Shown here: in pieces, positions 1-7,953 of the stretch
How positions within the stretch are numbered: the stretch's first letter is position 1
Layout of the letters: every line of letters starts with the position of its first letter
Assembly (NCBI GenBank): GCA_028678555.1
Contig: JAJRDF010000002.1
Coordinates: 1-22,155 of the forward strand
Direction: 5' to 3'
Origin: Methanomicrobiales archaeon
GTDB taxonomy: Archaea > Halobacteriota > Methanomicrobia > Methanomicrobiales > JACTUA01
Length of the DNA: 22,155 nt
The notes under the pieces: model-generated
What the model was told of the DNA's origin: nothing
Databases searched by the model: none
Seen by the model: the letters and a program-made list of their open reading frames with translations, nothing else
Position numbers and translations under genes: made by a program

Positions 1-1335
1 TTCCCCGGCGAGCGGGTCCGGTTCACGGCAGTCTACCAGGGAACGTCCCTGAACAAGCCCTCCACTGATGTCATCAGGGAGATGCGCTTCCTGGTCTCCA
101 CCAACATGATGGAGGAGATCCCGCAGGTGTACTGCATGGTCACGCAGGTGAAGAAGGGTGTCTTCCAGGCCTCGATCCAGCCGGCACCGAAACAGGCCTT
201 CACCGGCGCGGTGCCCCTCGGTGTTGGGGCAGCGAAGAAGGACGGGACCTCGCTCGTGAACCCGTACTTCCGGTTCAACACCGGCGAGAGCTGGGTCTCG
301 GTGGATCCCGCCACCGGGACCATCACAGTCACCTGGGACGTGACGTTCCTTGACGCATACGGAAAGCGGACAGGCCAGTCAGTCTTCACCTATGTCGCAG
401 GGAGGAACGGCGAGAAAGACACGGGCAAGTACGATCCCATCGACAACTACGGCTGGCACAAGAAAGGATCCTGGTCTGTCTGGGACCCGGCCTATGCAAA
501 CCGGTACGGGTTCATCCAGGAGTCGTACCTGGAACTCGACGGGTATCACACACAGAGCCGCACCTGTCCCCTCACGGCCGCGGGACAGGTCAACACTGCC
601 AGGTGCGAGAAATGGGTCCGCGGCGATCTCACCTATGCGATCGACAGGACTGCACGGCAGTTCCATGGGTATGACGCCTACGTTTACGTGGATAGCAGGG
701 GGCAGGGCTGGGTCTCCCAGAGCCTGATCCAGAACGACCGCTCCACATCCTATGCCCGCGACTGCCCCATCCTCAGGAACTCCGGCGTGAACTGGAAGGC
801 CTGTACCTGGAAGAAAGTGGACCTCTCCGGTGCCGGTCTCGGACACTGGAAAGCCTACGCTGCCTACACCCTGACCCAGGGTTCCACCCGCAGCATCACC
901 CAGAGCATGATCGCGGGTGAGGACTTTGCATCCTCCTGGTACCGCTCCTGCCGGAACAGCGCCACCGGTGCCCCCGACTGGAATACCTGCACCGCCTGGT
1001 CCGGGCCGGCGAACGTATCGGCCATGAAGGGACTGGAGGGGAAGACGTACATGGGGTACACCAGTTACAGTGTCTGGAACGGGAACGAGGTCAGCCTGAT
1101 CCAGCGGCTGATCGCAGTCGACGGGATCACGGAAAGGGCCCGCACCTGCCGGGTGACTGACGGACGGCCTGACTGGGCCAGCTGCGACGGGGCATGGACC
1201 ACCACCAGCCTCGCCACCCAGGCCTGGGCCCCTGACACCAGCGGGAAGAAACCGGCCGGTTTCACCGAGCTGGGTGTCATCTACTACTACCCGAAGGGAG
1301 AAACGGTCCCGGTGGCCTTTGAGCCCCGGGTCTAG
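1..1335 (+). CDS. Cysteine-repeat protein of unknown function, 5' end outside the window
   Basis: The reading frame is open from base 1, so the gene starts upstream; 444 residues are visible before TAG. I do not recognise the family. After a first ~165 residues rich in Gly, Thr and aromatic residues come four tandem modules. Each has a polar stretch, a QSxI-like strand, then R-x-C, 11-12 residues, and a second Cys followed by Trp. Paired cysteines fall at visible residues 189/202, 255/268, 317/330 and 383/395, so the modules repeat every 62-66 residues. Even pairing and the Trp/Tyr/Gly-rich composition suggest disulphide-stabilised beta domains of an exported protein, but no signal peptide can be seen because the N terminus is missing. 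No membrane anchor is seen at the C terminus. It is followed by a T-run that may end transcription. Being real coding is well supported; function is open. Confidence 0.8.
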   Translation, partial: FPGERVRFTAVYQGTSLNKPSTDVIREMRFLVSTNMMEEIPQVYCMVTQVKKGVFQASIQPAPKQAFTGAVPLGVGAAKKDGTSLVNPYFRFNTGESWVSVDPATGTITVTWDVTFLDAYGKRTGQSVFTYVAGRNGEKDTGKYDPIDNYGWHKKGSWSVWDPAYANRYGFIQESYLELDGYHTQSRTCPLTAAGQVNTARCEKWVRGDLTYAIDRTARQFHGYDAYVYVDSRGQGWVSQSLIQNDRSTSYARDCPILRNSGVNWKACTWKKVDLSGAGLGHWKAYAAYTLTQGSTRSITQSMIAGEDFASSWYRSCRNSATGAPDWNTCTAWSGPANVSAMKGLEGKTYMGYTSYSVWNGNEVSLIQRLIAVDGITERARTCRVTDGRPDWASCDGAWTTTSLATQAWAPDTSGKKPAGFTELGVIYYYPKGETVPVAFEPRV

Positions 1336-1345
1336 CTCCCTCCAC

Positions 1346-1353
1346 TCTTTTTT
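1346..1353 (+). terminator. Possible oligo-T terminator
   Basis: A TCTTTTTT run starts about 10 bases after the stop codon of the cysteine-repeat gene. Archaeal RNA polymerase commonly terminates at such U-tracts without a hairpin. It lies between two convergent genes. Confidence 0.4.
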
Positions 1354-1386
1354 ACCGGACAGCAGCAACCGGTGGGAATCACGGAT

Positions 1387-1962
1387 TCAGGCGGGTCGGG
1401 AAGGTGAGGGCTCCACCCTCACTTCCATACCTGCGATCTTCTCATAGACCATCATTTTCCGCCGCACCGGCCACCAGCCGTACAGGAAGATGTTGACCGG
1501 TTCCCACATGGCCACCCAGGAAACGATGAGCAGGCCATTCGAAATCCACGAGACGGGGCCGGAGTGGGAGATGGAGGTGAGCACCGACGAGATGGCCCCG
1601 ATGAGAAAGATGAAACCCACGCCGATGGCCAGGCTGATCCGGCCCCGCTGGAGCAGCTGGCGCAGGTTCCGGCGGGCGGCGGCAGCCTTGTACGAAAAGT
1701 GGTGGTGGATGGCAGGTTCCAGGGTGGAGGTGGCCTCGGTCCGGCAGACTTCGGGGGGAAGGTAGATGACCATCACAAGGGGGGTGGAAAGCGGGAAGTC
1801 CTCCACCATCTCGGTAATGTATTCTTCGGCATCGTCATCCAGGTCCTTCTCGTGGAATGGGGAAGGGTCCAGCGAGTTGAAGATCTGCATCACGTTCCTG
1901 AGCGTCAGCTCCAGGAGCACCTTCCCGTTCTCTTTCCGGTAGTGGGCCTCCACTTCACTCAT
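1387..1962 (-). CDS. Two-helix membrane protein of unknown function
   Basis: A 191-residue protein that I cannot assign to a named family. Residues 1-105 are soluble and acidic in part (an Asp/Glu-rich stretch near 37-55), with an IHHHFSY motif at 85-91 followed by a basic amphipathic segment. Two hydrophobic stretches at about 109-131 and 137-161 look like a transmembrane hairpin, and the C-terminal tail is basic then proline-rich. The start at 1962 is preceded by GGAGATCC about seven bases upstream, a good Shine-Dalgarno match. The gene is divergent from the DNA glycosylase (75 bases between starts) and convergent with the cysteine-repeat gene. Role unknown; a membrane-tethered cytosolic domain is the most that can be said. 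Confidence 0.75.
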   Translation of the reverse strand: MSEVEAHYRKENGKVLLELTLRNVMQIFNSLDPSPFHEKDLDDDAEEYITEMVEDFPLSTPLVMVIYLPPEVCRTEATSTLEPAIHHHFSYKAAAARRNLRQLLQRGRISLAIGVGFIFLIGAISSVLTSISHSGPVSWISNGLLIVSWVAMWEPVNIFLYGWWPVRRKMMVYEKIAGMEVRVEPSPSRPA

Positions 1963-2037
1963 ACGGCAGGATCTCCGGGTCGGTGAGGCCGGGGAAAAAG
2001 GTTTCCTTCCCTTTCATCCCCGGAACCTTGAAACGGG

Positions 2038-2913
2038 ATGGCGGCACAGATCCCGGGGACCATGGGATTCATCCGGCTCCGGGAGGGCCAGCCCTGCGAT
2101 CTCGGTCTCTCCCTCTCCTGCGGGCAGGCGTTCCGGTGGGAAGAGCGGGATGGATGGTGGGAGGGTGTTGTCGGGCGCGAAGTCTGGCACCTCCGGCAGG
2201 AGGGGGACCGGATCGAGTACCGGGGAACCACCGCCCGCAGGGTGCGTGATTACCTTGCCCTGGACCTGGATCTCCCTGCCATCCAGGCGGCGGTGGACCG
2301 GGACCCGGTGATCCATGGCGCCATCGCCTTCTGCCCGGGCCTCCGTCTCCTCCGGCAGGACCGCTGGGAGATCCTGATCTCCTTCATCTGTGCGACCAAC
2401 ACCCACATCCCCCGCATCCGGCAGATGATCGCCTCGCTCTCGCGGTGTTTCGGCGGGAGGATCCCGTCCGCGACCGGCACGTGGTACTCGTTCCCCTCGC
2501 CGGGGGCACTGGCCGCTCCCTGCCGGGAGACCCTGGATGAGTGCCGGCTGGGGTACCGGGACCGGTACATCCAGGAAACGGCGACCCGGATCGCAGAGGA
2601 TCCACGCCTCCTCCGGTACCTGGCTGCCCTGCCCCTGGAGGAGGCACGGGAGGGCCTCCTTTCGCTCCCCGGTGTCGGGCCCAAGGCTGCTGACTGCATC
2701 CTCCTCTTCGGGTTCCACCGGTACGACGTGTTCCCGGTGGATGTCTGGATCCGCCGGATCATGCACCGCCACTACCTGGCCTCGCCACCGGGCATGAAGA
2801 TGCCGTCAGAGAAGGAGGACCGGAGGATCCGAACATTCGGAAGGGAGTATTTCGGGGAATGGGCAGGGTACGCGCAGGAGTTCCTCTTCTGCGCGCGCAC
2901 CGATCTGCTGTGA
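2038..2913 (+). CDS. ogg: 8-oxoguanine DNA glycosylase/AP lyase, OGG1 type
   Basis: Base-excision repair enzyme of the OGG1 family: it removes 8-oxoguanine opposite cytosine and nicks the abasic site by beta-elimination. The N-terminal OGG domain shows GQAFRW at residues 29-34. The centre has FICATNTHIPRI (116-127), the counterpart of the FICSSNNNIARI segment of OGG1. The helix-hairpin-helix LPGVGPKAADC (210-220) contains the Schiff-base lysine K216, and the catalytic aspartate is D235 in FPVDVW. LGYRDRYI at 171-178 is also typical. All catalytic positions are intact and the length (291 residues) is normal. An alternative ATG at 2062 would remove eight residues; neither start has a convincing ribosome-binding site, so the start is uncertain. 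The gene stands alone, divergent from a membrane protein and convergent with the hydrolase across a repeat-filled gap. Confidence 0.93.
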   Translation: MAAQIPGTMGFIRLREGQPCDLGLSLSCGQAFRWEERDGWWEGVVGREVWHLRQEGDRIEYRGTTARRVRDYLALDLDLPAIQAAVDRDPVIHGAIAFCPGLRLLRQDRWEILISFICATNTHIPRIRQMIASLSRCFGGRIPSATGTWYSFPSPGALAAPCRETLDECRLGYRDRYIQETATRIAEDPRLLRYLAALPLEEAREGLLSLPGVGPKAADCILLFGFHRYDVFPVDVWIRRIMHRHYLASPPGMKMPSEKEDRRIRTFGREYFGEWAGYAQEFLFCARTDLL

Positions 2914-2980
2914 ATCGTGCATCTCCTGAGGGATTCTTCGAGTATGAGATGGCGGTTTGCCGGAATCGTTGAGTACTTCT

Positions 2981-3031
2981 GAGACGCTCTCGGGGGCTCA
3001 CCGCCCCCGCCGCGTGGGCACCCCCCGCCGG
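2981..3031 (-). repeat. M1 palindromic element, inverted copy 1
   Basis: A GC-rich element containing GGGGGC and GCCCCC arms around a five-base loop and the conserved CCCACGCGGC core, here on the minus strand. About 44 bases match copies at 12659-12710 (same strand) and 22020-22065 (opposite strand), allowing one base of C-run length. It lies just downstream of the glycosylase gene, in the 379-base convergent gap 2914-3292. Confidence 0.85.
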
Positions 3032-3065
3032 ATGATCCGGACTGGAGTATCTCCAGTGATATCAC
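3028..3065. repeat. Three abutting perfect palindromes
   Basis: CCGGATgATCCGG (3028-3040), CTGGAGtatCTCCAG (3042-3056) and GTGATATCAC (3056-3065) follow one another with almost no spacer. The first occupies the position where other M1 copies carry a CCGG-AAAA-CCG hairpin. Function unknown. Confidence 0.8.
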
Positions 3066-3100
3066 CGACATGGTGGTCCATCCCCATCGGGGGGAGGGCC

Positions 3101-3245
3101 CGGGAGGGGGCGAGCAGCCCCCTCCCGCAGTATCACCCGACAACTACCTGAAGGAAAATCCGGAAAAACCGGAGATCAACCGAGGCACATCCGGAGGGAC
3201 GCCCACTTGGTGGGGGGACCTCTGGTCCTCCCCCAGGAGCGTCCC
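3101..3245 (+). repeat. Composite M2-M1 palindromic cassette, copy 1
   Basis: The M2 part is a perfect 11-bp hairpin, CGGGAGGGGGC (3101-3111) with GCCCCCTCCCG (3117-3127) around loop GAGCA. After a spacer comes a TCCGG-AAAAA-CCGGA mini-hairpin (near 3159-3173). M1 proper is at 3196-3245: outer arms GGGACGC and GCGTCCC, inner GGACC/GGTCC stem extended by G and C runs. This M1 is a diverged copy (CCCACTTGG in place of CCCACGCGG). With the inverted M1 at 2981 it fills most of the gap between the glycosylase and the hydrolase. No gene is seen in 2914-3292. Confidence 0.85.
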
Positions 3246-3292
3246 GCCAGACGTTTCTGTACCAGGTGTCCTGATGCGGATTCCGCGTCCGC

Positions 3293-4549
3293 TCAGGTCC
3301 CCTGCTCCCACCCCTCCAGGTAACGGGCCTGCTCATCCGAGAGCCGGTCGATGGAAAGCCCGAGGGATGTGAGCTTCCGGTGCGCCACCTCCTCATCGAT
3401 GGCTGCGGGAACCTCGTACACGCCGGGGGCGAGGGTCTTCCCCTCCACGGCGATGTACCGGGCGGAAAGCGCCTGGAGGGAGAAGGAGAGGTCCATCACC
3501 TCGACGGGGTGGCCCATCCCCTTGGGGGTGGCCAGGTTCACGAGCCTCCCTTCGGCCAGGACGTGGAGGGGTTTCCCCCCGATGACATAGGTATCGATCC
3601 CGTCACGGTGCTCTGTACTCTCCGCATGCTTCGCGAGCCACGGGATGTCGATCTCCACATTGAAGTGACCGGCGTTGGCCAGGATGGCACCGGCCTTCAT
3701 CTGCCGGAAGTGGCGTCCCGTGATCACCGTCGTGTTCCCCGTGGTGGTGACAAAGATCTCCCCCTCCTTTGCCGCCCGGTCCATGGTCATCACGTGCATG
3801 CCGTCCATGTGGGCCTGCAGCGCCGTCCGCGGATCCACCTCCGTCACGATGACCCGGGCGCCGAGGGCGGCGGCCTTCGTGGCCAGGCCCCGGCCGCAGA
3901 ACCCGTAGCCGGCCACGACGATTGCCTTCCCCGCCATGAGCACGTTTGTTGTGGCCATGAGCGCCGCAAGGGTGCTCTCCCCCGTCCCGTGGACGTTGTC
4001 AAAGTACCGCTTCATGGGGGTATCATTCACCGCGATGACCGGGAACCGGAGTGCCCCCGCCGCCGCCATGGCCCGGAGCCGGTGGATGCCGGTCGTGGTC
4101 TCCTCGCAGCCGCCGACGATCCCGTCCAGGAGCTCCTGCCGCCGGGTATGGAGCAGGTGGATCAGATCCATCCCGTCGTCAATGGTGATGGACGGACGGG
4201 CATCCAGGACCCGGTTCAGGGCTGTATAGTATTCTTCGACGGTACAGCCCCGCTTCGCGTAGCACCGGACGCGGGGGACCGCGTTCAGGGCCGCGGCCAC
4301 GTCATCCTGCGTGGAGAGGGGGTTGCACCCGGTGATATGGACCTCTGCCCCGCCGGAGGCCAGCGTCTCCACGAGCACTGCCGTCTTCGCCTCCACGTGA
4401 AGCGCCATCCCGACGGTGACCCCTGCAAAGGGGCGGTTCTCCCCGAACTCCTCCCGGATGGAGGCGAGCACCGGCATGTACTGCCGGGCCCATTCGATCT
4501 TCTGTCGACCGGACTTCATGACTTCATTCCCAGGATCCTGCCTCTTCAT
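3293..4549 (-). CDS. ahcY: S-inosyl-/S-adenosyl-L-homocysteine hydrolase, archaeal short form
   Basis: NAD-dependent hydrolase that clears the product of methyltransfer by releasing homocysteine. With this start (418 residues) the visible signatures are ALHVEAKTA (49-57), NPLSTQDDVAAAL (76-88), the EETTTG segment (149-154), NDTPMKRYFDN (175-185, with the conserved Lys and Asp) and the NAD-binding GYGFCGRG (214-221). The C-terminal Lys/Tyr tail of eukaryotic enzymes is absent, as in archaeal and thermophile forms. In methanogens this family has been shown to prefer S-inosylhomocysteine, formed after deamination of SAH; whether that holds here is inference. The frame is open further upstream, but ATG 4549 is preceded by GGGGAG at good spacing and avoids overlap with the upstream gene. 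The stop codon faces a repeat-filled convergent gap. Confidence 0.93.
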   Translation of the reverse strand: MKRQDPGNEVMKSGRQKIEWARQYMPVLASIREEFGENRPFAGVTVGMALHVEAKTAVLVETLASGGAEVHITGCNPLSTQDDVAAALNAVPRVRCYAKRGCTVEEYYTALNRVLDARPSITIDDGMDLIHLLHTRRQELLDGIVGGCEETTTGIHRLRAMAAAGALRFPVIAVNDTPMKRYFDNVHGTGESTLAALMATTNVLMAGKAIVVAGYGFCGRGLATKAAALGARVIVTEVDPRTALQAHMDGMHVMTMDRAAKEGEIFVTTTGNTTVITGRHFRQMKAGAILANAGHFNVEIDIPWLAKHAESTEHRDGIDTYVIGGKPLHVLAEGRLVNLATPKGMGHPVEVMDLSFSLQALSARYIAVEGKTLAPGVYEVPAAIDEEVAHRKLTSLGLSIDRLSDEQARYLEGWEQGT

Positions 4550-4574
4550 TCGGCTCCCCCCACTTTCCCGCATG

Positions 4575-5312
4575 TCACCAGAGGGACGAGTACCCCAGGC
4601 CGCTCTCCAGTTCCCCCCGGGCTGTCTGCCACCCGTGGCTCTCCCCGAGGACCGTGAGGCTGGCGGTGTCCCGGAACCCGCTCCACCGATCACTGAAGAT
4701 GTTCCAGCGGTTTGTCCCGGTCAGTTCCACGGAGATCACGACCATGGTGGCCGGGTATGCGGTATAGTCGGCAAAGAAGCGGGTTTCGTATGCAGTGCAG
4801 CGCGGTATGGAGTCACCGGGGCCGTACGTGTCTGTGCAGGCTTTCTCAGTCCCCGATCGCCGGGGCTCCAGCACCTCGCCATCCGTCACCGGGTCACCGG
4901 TCTCAACGGGGCTCCGGATCTTCACCGGGACCGTGAGTGTATGGAGGGCACCGTCCCTGCCGCACGCTCCGCACTCGTCTGTCGGGGGTACCGAGGGGGC
5001 CGAGACTTCCAGCAGGGTGTATTTCTCGGTGCCGGTGAGGGTGACATTCCAGCCCTCGGGGATCTCCGTCCACCCGCGGGCACCCACCGCCCGGACCACT
5101 TCCAAGGACCCCCCGGCCCTCCCGGGGAGCGGGAGAAAGAGGTGCAGGTCCGTGAGGGGACCGTCGGTCCCGACGGTGACCCGGTACTGGTAGGTGGCTC
5201 CGAGCGTTTCGGCATACCTGCTATCCACGTAGGCCTCGAACGCGAAGAAGGAGATGGCCACGCCGCAGATGAGGATCAGCATCACGAGAAGTATCCGGAG
5301 CACCCTGTCCAT
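4575..5312 (-). CDS. Membrane-anchored extracytoplasmic protein of unknown function
   Basis: A 245-residue protein not recognised as any named family. Residues 5-25 form one hydrophobic helix (signal anchor or uncleaved signal). The rest is predicted to lie outside the membrane: a beta-rich domain with many Thr, Val and Gly. Cysteines occur at 114, 117, 159 and 172, the first two in an ECGACG motif, which could form disulphides or bind a metal. The start is supported by GGTGAT five bases upstream of ATG 5312. It precedes ahcY on the same strand with 25 bases between its stop and the chosen ahcY start, so the two may be co-transcribed, but no functional link is evident. It is divergent from hisF. 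Confidence 0.75.
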   Translation of the reverse strand: MDRVLRILLVMLILICGVAISFFAFEAYVDSRYAETLGATYQYRVTVGTDGPLTDLHLFLPLPGRAGGSLEVVRAVGARGWTEIPEGWNVTLTGTEKYTLLEVSAPSVPPTDECGACGRDGALHTLTVPVKIRSPVETGDPVTDGEVLEPRRSGTEKACTDTYGPGDSIPRCTAYETRFFADYTAYPATMVVISVELTGTNRWNIFSDRWSGFRDTASLTVLGESHGWQTARGELESGLGYSSLW

Positions 5313-5344
5313 TGAATCACCGGGGAGAGTTGGTCATCATCCTA

Positions 5345-5352
5345 CTAAAACG
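5345..5352 (-). promoter_or_regulatory. Possible TATA-like box for the 5312-4575 gene
   Basis: The minus strand reads TTTTAG in an otherwise GC-rich region about 36 bases before the ATG, leaving room for a short leader with its GGTGAT site. Weak match. Confidence 0.25.
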
Positions 5353-5383
5353 TAGAGGGGATCCGGTAGGTGGGGCCTGCCTC

Positions 5384-5391
5384 TTTAATAA
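5384..5391 (+). promoter_or_regulatory. TATA box of hisF, spaced for a leaderless mRNA
   Basis: TTTAATAA stands out in GC-rich surroundings and is centred about 28 bases before the hisF ATG. With the usual archaeal spacing, transcription would start at or within a few bases of the start codon. No Shine-Dalgarno sequence precedes the ATG. Confidence 0.55.
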
Positions 5392-5415
5392 TCCCCGGTT
5401 CCCAAAGACTCTCTC

Positions 5416-6222
5416 ATGGCGCTCACCCGACGCATCATCCCGTGCCTGGACCTGAAAGACGGCCGCGTGGTCAAGGGATGCCACTTCGTGGACCTGAAGG
5501 ACGCAGGCGACCCGGTCGCCCTCGCGAAACGCTACAATGAGCAGGGGGCCGACGAGGTGGTCTTCCTGGACATCACCGCCTCGGTGGAAGACCGGGGCAC
5601 AATCATCGACGTGATCCAGCGGGCGGCAGACCAGCTCTTCCTCCCCCTCACCGTGGGCGGTGGGATCCGGACCCTGGAGGACATCCAGCAGATCCTGCGG
5701 GCCGGGGCCGACAAGGTCTCCATCAACACGAGCGCGGTGAACGACCCGGATCTCATCACCCGGGCGGCGGCGAAGTTCGGGACCCAGTGTATCGTCGTCG
5801 CCGTGGATGTCCGGAGGACCTCCTCCCCTGTTCCGGGGGGGACGCCCGTAGCCCTCCCCGGCGGGGGCACCTGCGGGTACGAGGTGGTCACGTACGGCGG
5901 TACGAAGCCCACCGGCCTGGATGCCATCCGGTGGGCCCGGGAGGCCGAGCGGAGGGGGGCAGGCGAGATCCTGCTTACCTCCATGGAGACGGACGGCACC
6001 CGGAACGGGTTTGATATCCCTGTCACCCGTGCCATCTCCGAGAACGTGGGCATCCCGGTGGTGGCCAGCGGCGGGGTGGGGACCCTGGAACACTTCTATG
6101 ACGGGTTTGCCCTGGGGAAGGCGGACGCTTGCCTCGCGGCATCCGTCTTCCACTACGGGGAGTTCACCGTCCGTCAGGTGAAGGAATACCTGGCCGGCCG
6201 CGGGATCCCGGTGCGGCGGTAA
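5416..6222 (+). CDS. hisF: Imidazole glycerol phosphate synthase, cyclase subunit HisF
   Basis: Cyclase half of the HisF-HisH complex: it joins ammonia to PRFAR to give imidazole glycerol phosphate and AICAR in histidine synthesis. The (beta/alpha)8 barrel shows catalytic D12 in IPCLDLKDGRVVKG and D131 in VAVDVRR, phosphate loops TVGGGIRT (79-86) and ASGGVGT near the C terminus, and SMETDGTRNG. It is 268 residues, longer than the ~253 of bacterial HisF because of a loop after D131 (SSPVPGG...), a feature I associate with methanogen HisF. No other his gene is in the window, so it stands apart from its partner. It probably has its own leaderless promoter. Its last 59 bases overlap the 3' end of the convergent pheT. 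Confidence 0.96.
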   Translation: MALTRRIIPCLDLKDGRVVKGCHFVDLKDAGDPVALAKRYNEQGADEVVFLDITASVEDRGTIIDVIQRAADQLFLPLTVGGGIRTLEDIQQILRAGADKVSINTSAVNDPDLITRAAAKFGTQCIVVAVDVRRTSSPVPGGTPVALPGGGTCGYEVVTYGGTKPTGLDAIRWAREAERRGAGEILLTSMETDGTRNGFDIPVTRAISENVGIPVVASGGVGTLEHFYDGFALGKADACLAASVFHYGEFTVRQVKEYLAGRGIPVRR

Positions 6223-7819
6223 CCACAAACTCCAGCGCGGCGACCGGGTGCTCCAGCCCGAAGGCCATGAGCACGTCCGGATGGATCTCACCGAAGGTTG
6301 CGACTGTCCTACCGCCGGCCATCACCCGGGCCTGCCTCCCCTCCAGGAAGGCGGGATCCGACGACTCAACCATCGTGAAGGGGAGCCCCATCTCCCGGGC
6401 ACAGGCGTCCGTGTGGGCATAGGCCTCGCTGTAGTCGGCCGCCGGGTGGTGCGAGACCGCCGCCGCGTGCCGCTCGTTGCGGCACCCCATCACCACGTCA
6501 CCGACCGCAAAGATCCGCTGCGGGAGTTCCCGGTGCCGGTTCACCTCCAGCGTCTCCAAGAGGAGGGGGAGGATCTCGGTCCGGACCACCGTGTGGTCCT
6601 CGCTGATGGGGTGGAGGACAGGGAGCACCTCCCCTGACCGCGGCCTGCGCATCCGGTCGAAAAGGACTGTTTCGCTCGTCAGGGTGAACGGCATCACCTC
6701 CTGGTAGCCGAGGCCGGTGAAGATGGCCCGGACAGCAGCCGACTCCTTCATCACCGGATGCTCCTGCCCGATGGTGAAGACCGGGGGGAGGGCAGGCTCG
6801 AACCGGTCATACCCGTACGCAATGGCCACGTCCTCGAAGATATCCCAGTCGTGCATGATGTCGGCGCGGTAGCAGGGCACCTGGACCCGGACCCGGTCCT
6901 TTCCCTCCGGTACAGCCCCGAACCGCATCCGCGCGAGAAGGGCGGCCATCCCCTGTGCCGTGAGGTCGATCCCCAGCAGCTCTGCGCATTCCTTCACCTT
7001 CACCACCCGGACAGCGGGGGAGAGGTCAGGGCAGGGAGTACCATCGATCTGGATGCTCTCCAGCGTGGCGCCGGTCTCGGCCAGGGCGGCACAGAGGATC
7101 TTCACCGCGGTCATCACCGCCCGGAGGTCGGTCCCCGTCGTATCCAGGAGGATGTTCCGGGTCCGTCCCGTCACCCGGGTCAGCTCGCCATTGATGATGG
7201 GCGGGAACGAGAGCACCTGGTCCCGGGAGTCCACGATCAGGGGGAACCGGGAGAAGTCCCGGACCAGGTGGGCATAGTCCACCCCCTTCGGGTGATCGGT
7301 GAGGATCTGCTCCATCGTCATGGGCCGGTCAAAGTCCAGGGGGACAAAGGACCGGTCCCGGGGTGCGGCCAGGTACCGGAACGGCGGGGTGACCGTGTCC
7401 AGGTCATGGACGCCGATGGCCACCTTGCCCCGGCCCCTCCCCACGGCCCAGTGGAGCGCCTCCTGCAGGCCCATCAGCGACAGGATGGCATCCGGGCCCA
7501 GGTCCACGTTCCGGATCACTGCCGAGCCCAGGAACGGGCGGATGGAGGCGAGGGCGGGATCCACGGAGAAGGACAGCCCCGACGGCCGGACCGGGTAGTC
7601 CCGGAGCCCGGTCTCGATCCCCAGGAAGCCCCGCATGGCGTGGGCCACCCCCTCGGTGGAGAAGAGGTCGGGGCGCACCGGGAAGAACTCCACATCCACG
7701 TGGTCCTCCTCCACCCGCTCGATGTCGGAGCCCAGCATCGGCAGCCGGGAGAGGAGCGTCTGCCGATCGGTTCCCACCAGCCGTTCCAGGTAATCGTAGT
7801 TCAGGGATATGACGGGCAC
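6164..7819 (-). CDS. pheT: Phenylalanyl-tRNA synthetase beta subunit
   Basis: Beta subunit of the (alpha-beta)2 enzyme that charges tRNA-Phe; it carries the B3/B4 editing domain and B5 domains. The start is taken as GTG 7819, giving MPVISLNYDYLERL-like residues at once, a GGTGGA site five bases upstream and 551 residues, the usual archaeal size. The frame is open for 63 further codons upstream, but that stretch runs into a repeat element and lacks family similarity. Visible motifs: SFPPIINGELTRV (204-216) in the editing domain, and IMHDWDIFEDVAIAYGYDRF (321-340) in B5. The tail after EHPVAALEF is about 18 residues long and is encoded opposite the end of hisF. pheS is not in the window. Confidence 0.95.
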   Translation of the reverse strand: MPVISLNYDYLERLVGTDRQTLLSRLPMLGSDIERVEEDHVDVEFFPVRPDLFSTEGVAHAMRGFLGIETGLRDYPVRPSGLSFSVDPALASIRPFLGSAVIRNVDLGPDAILSLMGLQEALHWAVGRGRGKVAIGVHDLDTVTPPFRYLAAPRDRSFVPLDFDRPMTMEQILTDHPKGVDYAHLVRDFSRFPLIVDSRDQVLSFPPIINGELTRVTGRTRNILLDTTGTDLRAVMTAVKILCAALAETGATLESIQIDGTPCPDLSPAVRVVKVKECAELLGIDLTAQGMAALLARMRFGAVPEGKDRVRVQVPCYRADIMHDWDIFEDVAIAYGYDRFEPALPPVFTIGQEHPVMKESAAVRAIFTGLGYQEVMPFTLTSETVLFDRMRRPRSGEVLPVLHPISEDHTVVRTEILPLLLETLEVNRHRELPQRIFAVGDVVMGCRNERHAAAVSHHPAADYSEAYAHTDACAREMGLPFTMVESSDPAFLEGRQARVMAGGRTVATFGEIHPDVLMAFGLEHPVAALEFVVTAAPGSRGRPGIPSPDGR

Positions 7820-7867
7820 CGGATTCCACCAGCCTCGCGTCTGTACAGGAATATGGCGGCGGTCTCC

Positions 7868-7876
7868 TGATATAGC
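7868..7876 (-). promoter_or_regulatory. Possible TATA box of pheT
   Basis: The minus strand reads CTATATCA about 53 bases before the GTG start. With archaeal spacing the transcript would begin near 7847 and carry a ~28-base leader with the GGTGGA site. Confidence 0.4.
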
Positions 7877-7953
7877 CAGCGGAACTGGGGGGGCGATGAG
7901 AGTGAGATTATTCCCCGATTGCCGATCCGTCCCATGGGAAACCGTCCCCGTCG

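Noticed and set aside
379..1368. Open frame of 329 codons on the minus strand opposite the cysteine-repeat gene
   Set aside because: The plus-strand frame has regular cysteine repeats and runs in from the window edge; the minus frame has no such order.
3101..3127. M2 hairpins as intrinsic transcription terminators
   Set aside because: No T-run follows any M2 or M1 hairpin, and archaeal termination relies on U-tracts; a role in RNA 3' ends is still possible but not as a standard terminator.
3380..4657. Open frame of 425 codons on the plus strand opposite ahcY
   Set aside because: Antisense to a strongly conserved hydrolase; composition is His/Gly/Pro-rich shadow type.
4550..4693. N-terminal extension of ahcY by 48 codons
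   Set aside because: It overlaps the upstream gene and lacks similarity; ATG 4549 has a clear GGGGAG site.
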